A stretch of 64,000 nt of DNA, from NCBI RefSeq assembly GCF_003667545.1, contig NZ_RCUV01000006.1, forward strand, positions 1 to 64,000. Direction: 5' to 3'. The notes beneath the pieces were generated by a model, which saw only the letters and a program-made list of their open reading frames with translations, was not told where the DNA came from and did not search any database. The DNA is from Mycetocola manganoxydans (lineage in GTDB: Bacteria > Actinomycetota > Actinomycetes > Actinomycetales > Microbacteriaceae). Both the position numbers and the translations under genes were made by a program. Shown here piece by piece: positions 58,301 to 64,000 of this stretch (the stretch's first letter is position 1; each line of letters starts with the position of its first letter).

Positions 58301-59900
58301 GCGCATCGTGAAGAACCTGGTCGAGGCCACGAAACAGGCGAGGATCCCCGCGCCCAGACGGCCCTGGCTCGACGACCTGCGGGTGGAGGTCGACCTCCGC
58401 GAGTTGCCGCTCGTCGGCGACAGCCGGATCCCTCTCGGCCTCGCCGACATCCCCGAACGCCAGCTCCAGGAACCGGTGTTCTTCGAACCGGATACCGACG
58501 GGCACATGCTCCTCTACGGCACGGGCGGGGCGGGCAAGTCGGCCGCGCTGCGCTCGATCGCGACGGCGATCGGCGCTCACCCCGAGTCCGGAGGAGCGCA
58601 GGTGTACGGCATCGACTTCGGCACCGGGTCACTCCGTTCGGTGGAAGTGCTGCCTCACGTCGGCTCGATCGTCTCCGGTGATGACGCCGAACGGGTGCAG
58701 CGGCTTCTGCGCAACCTGCGGGCGATGCTCGACGACCGGGCGAAACGGTACTCGGAGGTCAACGCGGCGAGTTTGACCGAGTACCGCGAGCTGAGCGGGC
58801 GCGCAGCGGAGCCACGGGTGCTCCTGCTCATCGACGGCTTCGGCACCTTCAAGCAGGAGTGGGAAACCACCAGCGCCCGTTCGCCGTACTACAACATCTT
58901 CATGCGCATCCTCGGCGAAGGCCGTCCGCTCGGGATCCACGCCGTGGCATCCGCCGACCGATACGGCTCTGTTCCCACCGCGGTGAGCGCCAACGTGTCG
59001 AAGCGCATCGTGCTGCGGTTGTCCGACGACAACAGCTACTCGATTCTCGGAGCACCGAAGGACGTCCTCAACGAGCGCAGCGCGCCAGGTCGAGCCATCG
59101 TCGATGGCTTCGAGACGCAACTCGCGGTGATGGGCGGCACATCGAACGTCGCCAAGCAGACCGCGGCACTCCACGATTTCGCCGACCAGCTCCGTGCCCG
59201 TGGTGCGGTCGACGTGGGGGAGATCGGCGCGCTGCCGACCGCGCTCTCGGTCACCGATCTGCCGGACTCCGTCGACGGCCTCCCGGTCATCGGAATCTCC
59301 GATGACGTGCTCGGACCCAAAGGGTTCGAACCGATCGGGACATTCGTCGTCGCCGGTCCGCCCCAGAGTGGAAAATCGAACGCCCTGCGCGCGCTCATCC
59401 TCGCGATGGCGCGCCTCGACCCCGAAGCGAAGTTCTTCCACATCGGCGGCAGACGAGCCGTGCTGCGGAACTTCCGACCCTGGGTGCGGTCGGCGGCCTC
59501 CGTCGAGGACGTTCGCGCACTCGCCAAGGAACTCACCGGAATCATCCCGGACGAAACGATCCCAGGACGGATCGTCATCGTGCTCGAGAACGTCACCGAG
59601 TTCGCCGATTCAGACGCCGAACGGCCGCTCAAGGAGATGTTCCAGGCGCTCAACCGCAGCGACCACTTCCTGATGGGAGACGGCGATGTGACCCAGCTCG
59701 GCTCCGGTTACGGCTTCATCGGTGACTTCAAGGGGGGCAGGCGCGGAATCGTGCTCAAACCGGACACCTACGACGGTGACTCCCTGTTCAAGGTTCCGTT
59801 CCCACGGGTGCAGCGCCACGAATTTCCCGAGGGCCGTGGTCTGTTCGTCGAAAATGGTCGGGCAGTCACCGTTCAGATGCCGCTCGTGCCCGAGAAGTAG
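55392..59900 (+). CDS. essC: EssC-like type VII secretion motor ATPase
   Basis: This 1502-aa protein has the layout of Firmicutes EssC rather than mycobacterial EccC. An N-terminal ubiquitin/FHA-like domain (1-95) is followed by an FHA domain (about 110-205: GRGADADIILNDPLVSKRHS, then DLNSANGVLVDG) and two membrane helices (about 246-285). Then come the EssC pre-ATPase region with EWMKWLPHTT and three FtsK/SpoIIIE ATPase domains. Walker A sequences are GGTTGSGKS (716-724), GTGGAGKS (about 1043) and GPPQSGKS (about 1320). Domain 1 has a full Walker B (LVIDEFAAL). Domain 2 has LLLIDGFG and domain 3 IVIVLENV, which lack the catalytic acidic pair, as in other family members. It is the substrate-recognising motor in the plasma membrane. 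Other EssC-system partners (EssA, EssB, EsaA) are not in this window. Confidence 0.9.
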   Translation: MKVKLTLQRDSGTAVDIIITADSTATVQDIARSIAETDPLTSHLSRPGEHMLTLSVAPPTSTTMVPLHPDVLIGEAPLGSGFQASVISLGSSARRSAQDLESSPVAAVVRVHSGPDAGKDFHVPQGHSTIGRGADADIILNDPLVSKRHSRLEVSGGLELVDLNSANGVLVDGGLVQRVKVIPGQRIILGDSEISITPVGAALSGSDVVLERGGGLMFNRSPRVEVRYPGVEYPHPKVPSEADPRMFPWPMVVAPAILGFAMFFIFERPTALLLVFMSPLMMLGNFVGQRAQSGKKLKREIDTFEQQIEKLEDDLVGQVAVEKERRHAEAPATATVYEQAMRLGGMLWTRRPEHWNFLSIRLGVGRAKSRNSVANGANDAGIPEYSRRVEELTSSYEWVDDVPVVELLPSAGAIGIAGSREVAADILRGFGVQLFGLHAPNELVTAAIVDPSWTSELEWMKWLPHTTSPKSPFAEMSLADSQSAGTALLNGLEEAILGRLSGTPTRLGPLRDSETSMVLGSRVGETGAGSGALEGDVALLLIVSSDAPVDRPRLTQVIERGPDAGIYTIFVGPTVESLPAACRTFVDATAGLDAARVGYVRAGEDYTDVTVEGVSNAYAHLFAKRLAPVVDSSTVTADSSDLPRSVSLLKLVGSDLATQPAAALERWEQNNSIIDRSGAQLGRLKRAGTLKAYIGQASPDAMSLDLRTQGPHALVGGTTGSGKSEFLQAWVLGMAAEYSPDRVTFLFVDYKGGSAFADCVELPHCVGLVTDLSPHLVRRALTSLRAELHHREHLFNRKKAKDLLELEKRRDPETPPALVLVIDEFAALAGEVPEFVDGVVDIAQRGRSLGIHLIMATQRPAGVIKDNLRANTNLRVALRMADVSDSNDVVGDPIAGTFDPSIPGRGIAKTGPGRLVPFQSGYAGGWTSDEPDEAQVRIAELRFGSIVVWETDAGPESDSHTEDLGPNDQKRIVKNLVEATKQARIPAPRRPWLDDLRVEVDLRELPLVGDSRIPLGLADIPERQLQEPVFFEPDTDGHMLLYGTGGAGKSAALRSIATAIGAHPESGGAQVYGIDFGTGSLRSVEVLPHVGSIVSGDDAERVQRLLRNLRAMLDDRAKRYSEVNAASLTEYRELSGRAAEPRVLLLIDGFGTFKQEWETTSARSPYYNIFMRILGEGRPLGIHAVASADRYGSVPTAVSANVSKRIVLRLSDDNSYSILGAPKDVLNERSAPGRAIVDGFETQLAVMGGTSNVAKQTAALHDFADQLRARGAVDVGEIGALPTALSVTDLPDSVDGLPVIGISDDVLGPKGFEPIGTFVVAGPPQSGKSNALRALILAMARLDPEAKFFHIGGRRAVLRNFRPWVRSAASVEDVRALAKELTGIIPDETIPGRIVIVLENVTEFADSDAERPLKEMFQALNRSDHFLMGDGDVTQLGSGYGFIGDFKGGRRGIVLKPDTYDGDSLFKVPFPRVQRHEFPEGRGLFVENGRAVTVQMPLVPEK

Positions 59901-59908
59901 CGTCCGGA

Positions 59909-59953
59909 TGGGGAGGAGTCCCCATCGCGAGCGTGACGGCCCATCGATAAGCT
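59909..59953 (+). promoter_or_regulatory. Type VII locus promoter B with perfect inverted-repeat operator
   Basis: TGGGGA-ggag-TCCCCA (59909-59924) is a perfect 6-4-6 dyad nine bases after the essC stop. TAAGCT at 59948-59953 is 39 bp from its first base, the same spacing as in promoter A. Confidence 0.65.
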
Positions 59954-59980
59954 GAAGCCGAAATTGGAACGGGGGATGAA

Positions 59981-60307
59981 TTGCCTGACATCATGCTTGA
60001 CCGCGAGCGGCTCCGCACCGCGAACGAGGGTCTGAAGGCCGCGATCACGGAATTCGAGAACGCGGCGAAAAACAACGACGATCTCGAGAACAGCATCGAC
60101 CGTCCGGACGACCGCGGGTCCCTGCGCGACAAGGCGAGCGACTTCGAAAGCTCGTGGAATGACAAGCGTGAAGCGCTTCTCGAGAACCTCACGAAGATTC
60201 AGGAACACCTGCAGGGGATCATCGACGGCTGGGAAACGATGGACACCGAAGCCGCAGCGAGCCTCAGCTCAGCAACTCCGACCACCGTCCACTCGCAGGT
60301 GAGGTAA
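59981..60307 (+). CDS. WXG/Lap-like small helical protein of the type VII locus
   Basis: This 108-aa, wholly helical, acidic protein consists of two helices (about 5-35 and 60-95) with the central loop DFESSWNDKRE, where Trp sits as in the WXG turn. It is a paralogue of the protein starting at 63834: both begin MPD, and both carry a block of the form IDRPD-x-R-x2-LRDK-x2-DFE. The TTG start is supported by that paralogue and by GGGGG upstream. Directly followed by an LXG-like protein, it could be its Lap-type partner for targeting to EssC, or a secreted WXG100-like subunit. No other domain is present. Confidence 0.7.
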   Translation: MPDIMLDRERLRTANEGLKAAITEFENAAKNNDDLENSIDRPDDRGSLRDKASDFESSWNDKREALLENLTKIQEHLQGIIDGWETMDTEAAASLSSATPTTVHSQVR

Positions 60308-60310
60308 CGA

Positions 60311-61579
60311 ATGGCACTGACATCTCCGACCAAGGGTTATCAACTCCGGCGGCTTGAAGGCAACGCCGGCGACATCGACAAACGCGGAAACGACCTCGTC
60401 ACACTCGGGCAGCAGATGGCGTCCACGGCCGAAGCGCTCAAGGACATCGCCGACTCGAGTTTGCACAAGAGCCTCGGAACCGACAAGCTCGCCGAAGCCG
60501 CGAGCGAAACCCACGAGGACCTCGACAAGGCCGGAGTTCGATATGAGCTCACCGGTGACGTCCTCGTCACCTACGCGGGCGTGCTCGAGACTGCCCAGAA
60601 CTGGATTCACCCGAGAATCGAAACGATCACCGCAGCCGAGGAGACCTACCAGAACGCGCTCGACGCGAAGAGCGAAGCGCAGAGCGCTGCCGACGACCTC
60701 GACCGCACCTGGATCTGGGAAGAAGAGCCGACCCCTGCCGACCGGGAGAACGCTGCGGAAGCACTCGGAGCCGCCACAGGCGCGCTCACGACAGCGAAGA
60801 CCGACCGCGATACCCTCTGGACCGAATTCGAGACGACATTCACCACGTGGTCCGACGGCTACGACGACGCCGTCGCCAACCTGGAGAAAGCGATGGAGAC
60901 CGCCGGGAACAACGACGGCTTCTGGGAGAACCTCAACGACTTCCTCGCGGTACTCGGTGCCGTCATCATGGTGCTGGCCATCGTCGCGCTCTTCGTCTCG
61001 GGGCCGTTCGCTCTCTTGCTCATGGGTCTGATCGCCGTCATGAGCGTCATTCATTTCGTCGGGACGCTGGCAAGCGCGATGACCGGTCACACCACGTGGG
61101 ACAACGTGGTGTGGAGTGCCATCGGCCTCGTCACCTTCGGAGCGGGAGGCGCCCTCGCCAAGATTGCCTCCAAGGGGGCGACGTTCGGGCGTGTCTTCTC
61201 AGCCGGGCGGAGCACGCTGTACCAGGCCGCACGCGCAACACTGCCGCGCGCCCGTTGGTTCACGCCGTTCAGGAACATCGGCAACTGGTCGACGGCACGG
61301 GGTATCGCCCGGGCGGGAACCCAGAAACCCGGCTGGCTGGTCAACCCGGCCCGTTCCATCGTGACCGGATCGACCGATACCGTCCGCATCCAGAACTTCC
61401 TGGCCAACATGGGCAGGAACGTGCCGTCGCAGTACACCGGCGTTCACACGTGGATCCTGCAGCAGCAGGGGCTCGCGAGCCGCGGACTCGGGTTCCAGGC
61501 GGCGCAAACCGCGCTGTGGGGAACCGGAACGACCGCCTCGGTGGGGTCGACGTTCGGGTTCCTGCCCAAGTTCGGCTGA
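60311..61579 (+). CDS. LXG-like type VII substrate candidate with central membrane segment
   Basis: This 422-aa protein has a long alpha-helical N-terminal half (1-205; coiled-coil regions, with LRRLEGNAGDIDKRGNDL at the start and WSDGYDDAVANLEKAME near 190) of the size of LXG/EspB-type export domains. Two adjacent hydrophobic helices (FLAVLGAVIMVLAIVALFV and LLMGLIAVMSVIHFVGTL, about 215-260) follow. A basic, Gly/Arg-rich C-terminal part of about 155 residues contains no toxin motif that I recognise. It begins four bases after the helical partner gene. It could be a pore-forming effector or a structural component; the adjacent four-helix protein might protect the cell from it. Confidence 0.65.
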   Translation: MALTSPTKGYQLRRLEGNAGDIDKRGNDLVTLGQQMASTAEALKDIADSSLHKSLGTDKLAEAASETHEDLDKAGVRYELTGDVLVTYAGVLETAQNWIHPRIETITAAEETYQNALDAKSEAQSAADDLDRTWIWEEEPTPADRENAAEALGAATGALTTAKTDRDTLWTEFETTFTTWSDGYDDAVANLEKAMETAGNNDGFWENLNDFLAVLGAVIMVLAIVALFVSGPFALLLMGLIAVMSVIHFVGTLASAMTGHTTWDNVVWSAIGLVTFGAGGALAKIASKGATFGRVFSAGRSTLYQAARATLPRARWFTPFRNIGNWSTARGIARAGTQKPGWLVNPARSIVTGSTDTVRIQNFLANMGRNVPSQYTGVHTWILQQQGLASRGLGFQAAQTALWGTGTTASVGSTFGFLPKFG

Positions 61580-61605
61580 CGCGCGCCGCGCGTTAGTCTG
61601 ACCTG

Positions 61606-62142
61606 ATGATTCCGTTCAATCCGCTCGCGGTACCCTCCGACGTTCCCCGCCGGTATCTCGTTGGCCGTGGCATATTCATGGCCGGCGCGTTCGGGATGCT
61701 CATCGTCGTGCTCGTGTGGTTCGGAACCGCGATGCTCGCGGGCGGGCAGTTCGGCCCGACGGATGACGTCAAATGGGATGCCGTCGCGCCCTGGCCGATC
61801 GTGTCAATACCGGCGTGGGTGGTCATCTCACTGTGCGTGCTTCCCGTCGTCGGCGCCGCAATACTCGCCGGGCCGGTGACCTGGGTCCAGGCGCCTGAAC
61901 TGCTCTTCCTGCTGTTCGCGACCGTCATCTTCTTCATCCTGCTGCCCGTCGGGATGTCGCGGATGTACCCGGATCCGGGAGGTGCGCCTTTCGATGACGC
62001 CTACCCCCAACTCGGCCTCGGGCAGCACTGGTGGGGTGCCGTGCTGCAGCCGGTGACCCTGATCATCCTCGGGATCCGATTCGCCATGGTGGCTCCCCGG
62101 TACAACGCCGAACACCGCCGACTCCAGAAAGGCGCCTCATGA
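61606..62142 (+). CDS. Four-helix membrane protein of the type VII locus
   Basis: This 178-aa protein has four hydrophobic segments (about 18-45, 65-90, 92-112 and 143-163) and no recognised family. TAGTCT lies exactly six bases before the ATG, suggesting a separate leaderless promoter. Its stop overlaps the next gene by four bases. Its position right after the LXG-like gene is that of an immunity protein, but nothing in the sequence proves that role. Confidence 0.6.
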   Translation: MIPFNPLAVPSDVPRRYLVGRGIFMAGAFGMLIVVLVWFGTAMLAGGQFGPTDDVKWDAVAPWPIVSIPAWVVISLCVLPVVGAAILAGPVTWVQAPELLFLLFATVIFFILLPVGMSRMYPDPGGAPFDDAYPQLGLGQHWWGAVLQPVTLIILGIRFAMVAPRYNAEHRRLQKGAS

Positions 62143-62735
62143 CGTCACTCGCAGACGAACTCCGGCAGCCGGCGCCACCGTCCAGCTTCCGGGTTCTCCT
62201 TCCTCCCGGCTGGACGCAACACCAGCCGAACGAGAGCGGACGGAAACAGCTGACCGACAGCATCCGGTCACGTTTCAAGCAAGCGGGGCGTCCTGACGTC
62301 GAAGTGAAACTGACCTTCATGGTCAACCGGCAGTGGACGGCGATGACCCGCATGGGAGCGGTCGCGCTGTACATGCCGACCGAAGACACCGAGGTTCCCG
62401 TACCGATGACGATCATCGCCGTGCCGTACACCGTCACCGCAGGGAAGACCATCGACGCTGACATCCGCTCACGTGCCGGCGGGCCGGTGGAAGCCACCGA
62501 TCTGCCGTTCGGCCGGGTGTACCGCTGGGTCGAGACCCAGGCCTCCGTCAACGGTGAACAGGGGGCGTACGCTCGCTCCATCTCCTATCTGTACCCCGTC
62601 CCCGGGAAGCAACCCACACGCGGGATGCTCATCGCCACGAGCATCCTCCACCTCGATTCCGAGGTCACCGAGCAGATGCTCGAGAACCTCACCGTCCTCT
62701 CCGACTCGATTGCCGAGACCTTCCGATGGAAATGA
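62139..62735 (+). CDS. Small cytosolic protein, possible PsbP/Mog1-like fold, type VII locus
   Basis: This 198-aa protein contains SFRVLLPPGWTQHQP near residue 13, the type of opening seen in PsbP/Mog1-fold proteins such as DUF1795 (Eag) chaperones. Alternating strands and an amphipathic C-terminal helix (LDSEVTEQMLENLTVLSDSI) follow. There is no signal peptide. DUF1795 proteins elsewhere chaperone membrane segments of secreted effectors, so a chaperone for the LXG-like protein is conceivable, but the fold call is only a guess. Coupled to genes on both sides. Confidence 0.5.
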   Translation: MTSLADELRQPAPPSSFRVLLPPGWTQHQPNESGRKQLTDSIRSRFKQAGRPDVEVKLTFMVNRQWTAMTRMGAVALYMPTEDTEVPVPMTIIAVPYTVTAGKTIDADIRSRAGGPVEATDLPFGRVYRWVETQASVNGEQGAYARSISYLYPVPGKQPTRGMLIATSILHLDSEVTEQMLENLTVLSDSIAETFRWK

Positions 62736-63370
62736 GACCCTCCGTGAACGACATCGGCTACTCCGTCGATCTGGATCCGACGCTATGGATCCCGGTGCCC
62801 CTCGCGTTCCCATCAGAGCCCTGGACGGACGCTACCCAGTGGGCACGCGTCACGACCGAGCGGCTCCTGGATGGGATGGAGGTTCCGGAGGGCCTGGCAC
62901 AGGAACTGCAGGACCTCGCACTGACGATCGCGCAGAGCGACTCGCCGCTCCCCGAAGCCGAAGGACGGTTCTGGTACTTCCCGGTCGGCGGCGGTGTGAT
63001 GCATATCGCCCATCTGTACGCCACCACCCGGCAGGCGGTGGACGACCTGACACTGACCGAGATCGCCGCAGGCGGACGAGGTGAACCCGAACCACAACGC
63101 GCCGACCGCGTCTCCTTCGACGGTTTCGAGGATGCCGCGAGGGTCATCCTGCTCTCGGTGGTCCCGCAGGACGGTTACGGGGAGGTTCCCGTCGGGCACA
63201 TGCGATTCATCGGTGAGTCCAAGGGGATCATCGTCATGCTCGACGTCACCGGCACCGACCTCGCAGTACTCGGCGCGATGGAAAGCCACCTCGCCGATCT
63301 CTTCGCATCAATCCGCATTGGAACGAGCGCCGAACTGGGCAACATGGAGGTGGGGACTTCTCCCCATTGA
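62732..63370 (+). CDS. Small protein related in position to the previous one, type VII locus
   Basis: This 212-aa protein has no recognised domain. It has an acidic middle (GLAQELQDLALTIAQSDSPL), beta-strand-rich halves (RFWYFPVGGGVMHIAHLYAT, then KGIIVMLDVTGTDLAVLG) and a C-terminal helix. Its secondary-structure order resembles that of the preceding protein, so the two may be distant paralogues or a heterodimer. Start choice: ATG 62732 gives the usual ATGA overlap; ATG 62726 and GTG 62741 are alternatives. Its last codons overlap the operator of promoter C. Confidence 0.5.
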   Translation: MRPSVNDIGYSVDLDPTLWIPVPLAFPSEPWTDATQWARVTTERLLDGMEVPEGLAQELQDLALTIAQSDSPLPEAEGRFWYFPVGGGVMHIAHLYATTRQAVDDLTLTEIAAGGRGEPEPQRADRVSFDGFEDAARVILLSVVPQDGYGEVPVGHMRFIGESKGIIVMLDVTGTDLAVLGAMESHLADLFASIRIGTSAELGNMEVGTSPH

Positions 63371-63396
63371 GCAATTCGTCCGGCCTTCAGTAACGT
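63351..63396 (+). promoter_or_regulatory. Type VII locus promoter C with perfect inverted-repeat operator
   Basis: TGGGGA-cttc-TCCCCA (63351-63366) overlaps the end of the preceding gene. TTGAGC follows at 63367-63372 as a possible -35, and TAACGT (63391-63396) is the -10, 40 bp from the first base of the repeat. It drives the WXG100-like gene. Confidence 0.62.
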
Positions 63397-63447
63397 GAGT
63401 GCTACGAGGTCCGCTGGGGGCCGTAACCGAAACAGGAAAGGTCGATC

Positions 63448-63735
63448 ATGGCTGACTTCAAAGCGACATACGGCGAGATGGAAAGCATGGCGGGCAAGCT
63501 CGAACAGGGCCGCGAGGACATCTCCGGAATTCTCACCACGCTCAAGCAGGGCGTAGACACGCTCCTCGGCGACGACTTCAAGACCGAGCACGCTTCCGGC
63601 AAGTTCGGCGAGGGCTACACCGAGCTCACCAACGGTCTCGAGACTGCCATCGACGGCATCCGCGACATGGGTGAGTCGCTCCGCAAGATGCAGCAGGCGA
63701 TCAAGGACACGGACTCGTCGCTCGCCGGCATGTAG
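63448..63735 (+). CDS. WXG100-like protein
   Basis: This 95-aa helical hairpin protein (MADFKATYGEMESMAGKLEQ, loop, then GYTELTNGLETAIDGIRDMG) has the size and heptad pattern of EsxA/WXG100 proteins. The usual W-x-G turn is replaced by LLGDDF near residue 38. It ends with a hydrophobic helix and GM without the YxxxD/E export signal. It has its own promoter with the shared operator and a good ribosome binding site (AGGAAAGG). It is probably an exported dimer subunit or chaperone of the type VII system. Confidence 0.75.
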   Translation: MADFKATYGEMESMAGKLEQGREDISGILTTLKQGVDTLLGDDFKTEHASGKFGEGYTELTNGLETAIDGIRDMGESLRKMQQAIKDTDSSLAGM

Positions 63736-63753
63736 TAGCAACCCTTCACTTTC

Positions 63754-63783
63754 AATGGGGAGGCGCGAATGCGCCTCCCCATT
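63754..63783 (+). terminator. Hairpin after the WXG100-like gene
   Basis: Perfect 13-bp stem (63754-63766 with 63771-63783) and GAAT loop, followed by GGTCTCTCC. The outer stem repeats the half-sites TGGGGA and TCCCCA of the locus operators, but 14 bases apart. Confidence 0.65.
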
Positions 63784-63833
63784 GGTCTCTCCACACCTCT
63801 TCTCCGCGCCACACCGTCGTATAGGAAGCCGCC

Positions 63834-64000
63834 ATGCCCGACGTGTACATCAAAGTCGATCACCTCAACCGGTTGAACGGCTCGCTTAAGCAGATCATCG
63901 TTGAGTTCACCGACGCCGCGGAGCGCACCAACGCACTCCAGGACATGATCGACCGGCCGGACGGCAGATCCGGCCTCCGCGACAAGACACACGATTTCGA
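63834..64000 (+). CDS. WXG/Lap-like small helical protein, paralogue of 59981, cut by the window end
   Basis: Only the first 55 codons are visible. The protein begins MPDVYIKVDHLNRLNGSLKQ and carries the block IDRPDGRSGLRDK-x2-DFE shared with the protein at 59981, so the pair arose by duplication. By analogy, another LXG-like gene may follow outside the window. ATG at 63834 comes after AGGAAGCC; TATAGG at about 63821 may be the -10 box. Confidence 0.7.
   Translation, partial: MPDVYIKVDHLNRLNGSLKQIIVEFTDAAERTNALQDMIDRPDGRSGLRDKTHDF

Overview
The window looks like a chromosome segment of a high-GC actinobacterium, most likely of the family Microbacteriaceae. The reasons are the strong G/C third-position bias, the rpoB-rpoC layout, a DUF222-HNH nuclease, GTG/TTG starts, -10 boxes of the form TAnnCT, and an intergenic repeat remembered from that family. 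No tool was run; family calls rest on motifs and remembered homologues.

Layout. The 3' end of a 5S rRNA and its terminator (1-107) are followed by the pntAA-pntAB-pntB transhydrogenase operon (0.2-3.0 kb). Then comes a housekeeping block (3.1-23.9 kb): an FBP zinc-finger protein, Nei-type DNA glycosylase and Lhr helicase (DNA repair), an esterase, a NUDIX-like protein, a GNAT enzyme, a DEAD-box RNA helicase, a short MFS permease with a 2-hydroxyacid dehydrogenase, small conserved proteins (SRPBCC-like, EVE, ComB-like, DUF427, CGNR regulator, DUF1697, SprT-like, TPR), a PQQ-type sugar dehydrogenase lipoprotein, a spermidine-synthase-like protein and the pxpABC 5-oxoprolinase operon. At 23.9-25.1 kb a frameshifted DUF559 (Vsr-like) nuclease gene lies between two 62-bp paired inverted repeats. 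rpoB and rpoC follow (25.3-32.7 kb, both with TTG starts), then three tandem secreted paralogues of unknown function (32.9-35.2 kb).

A complete Gram-positive type IV pilus cluster occupies 35.4-47.9 kb: PilB and PilT ATPases, PilC platform, PilA major pilin, three minor-pilin-like proteins, PilD peptidase and the PilM-N-O assembly proteins. A DUF222-HNH nuclease follows with an intergenic repeat at its 3' side (48.1-50.1 kb), then a cystine-type amino-acid ABC importer (50.3-52.6 kb) and a membrane protein with a long acidic N-terminus.

The last 10 kb (54.0-64.0 kb) is a type VII secretion locus built around an EssC-like (T7SSb-type) three-ATPase motor rather than a mycobacterial EccC. It carries an RDD-FHA protein, two related helical WXG/Lap-like small proteins, a WXG100-like protein, an LXG-like protein with a central membrane segment, a four-helix membrane protein and two small cytosolic proteins. 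Three transcription units in this locus start with the same arrangement: the inverted repeat TGGGGA-N4-TCCCCA, exact in two copies and degenerate in one, lying 23-24 bp upstream of a TAAgcT-like -10 box. This points to a locus-specific transcription factor. That motif, the repeat-flanked DUF559 nuclease and the triplicated secreted family are the least explained parts of the window.
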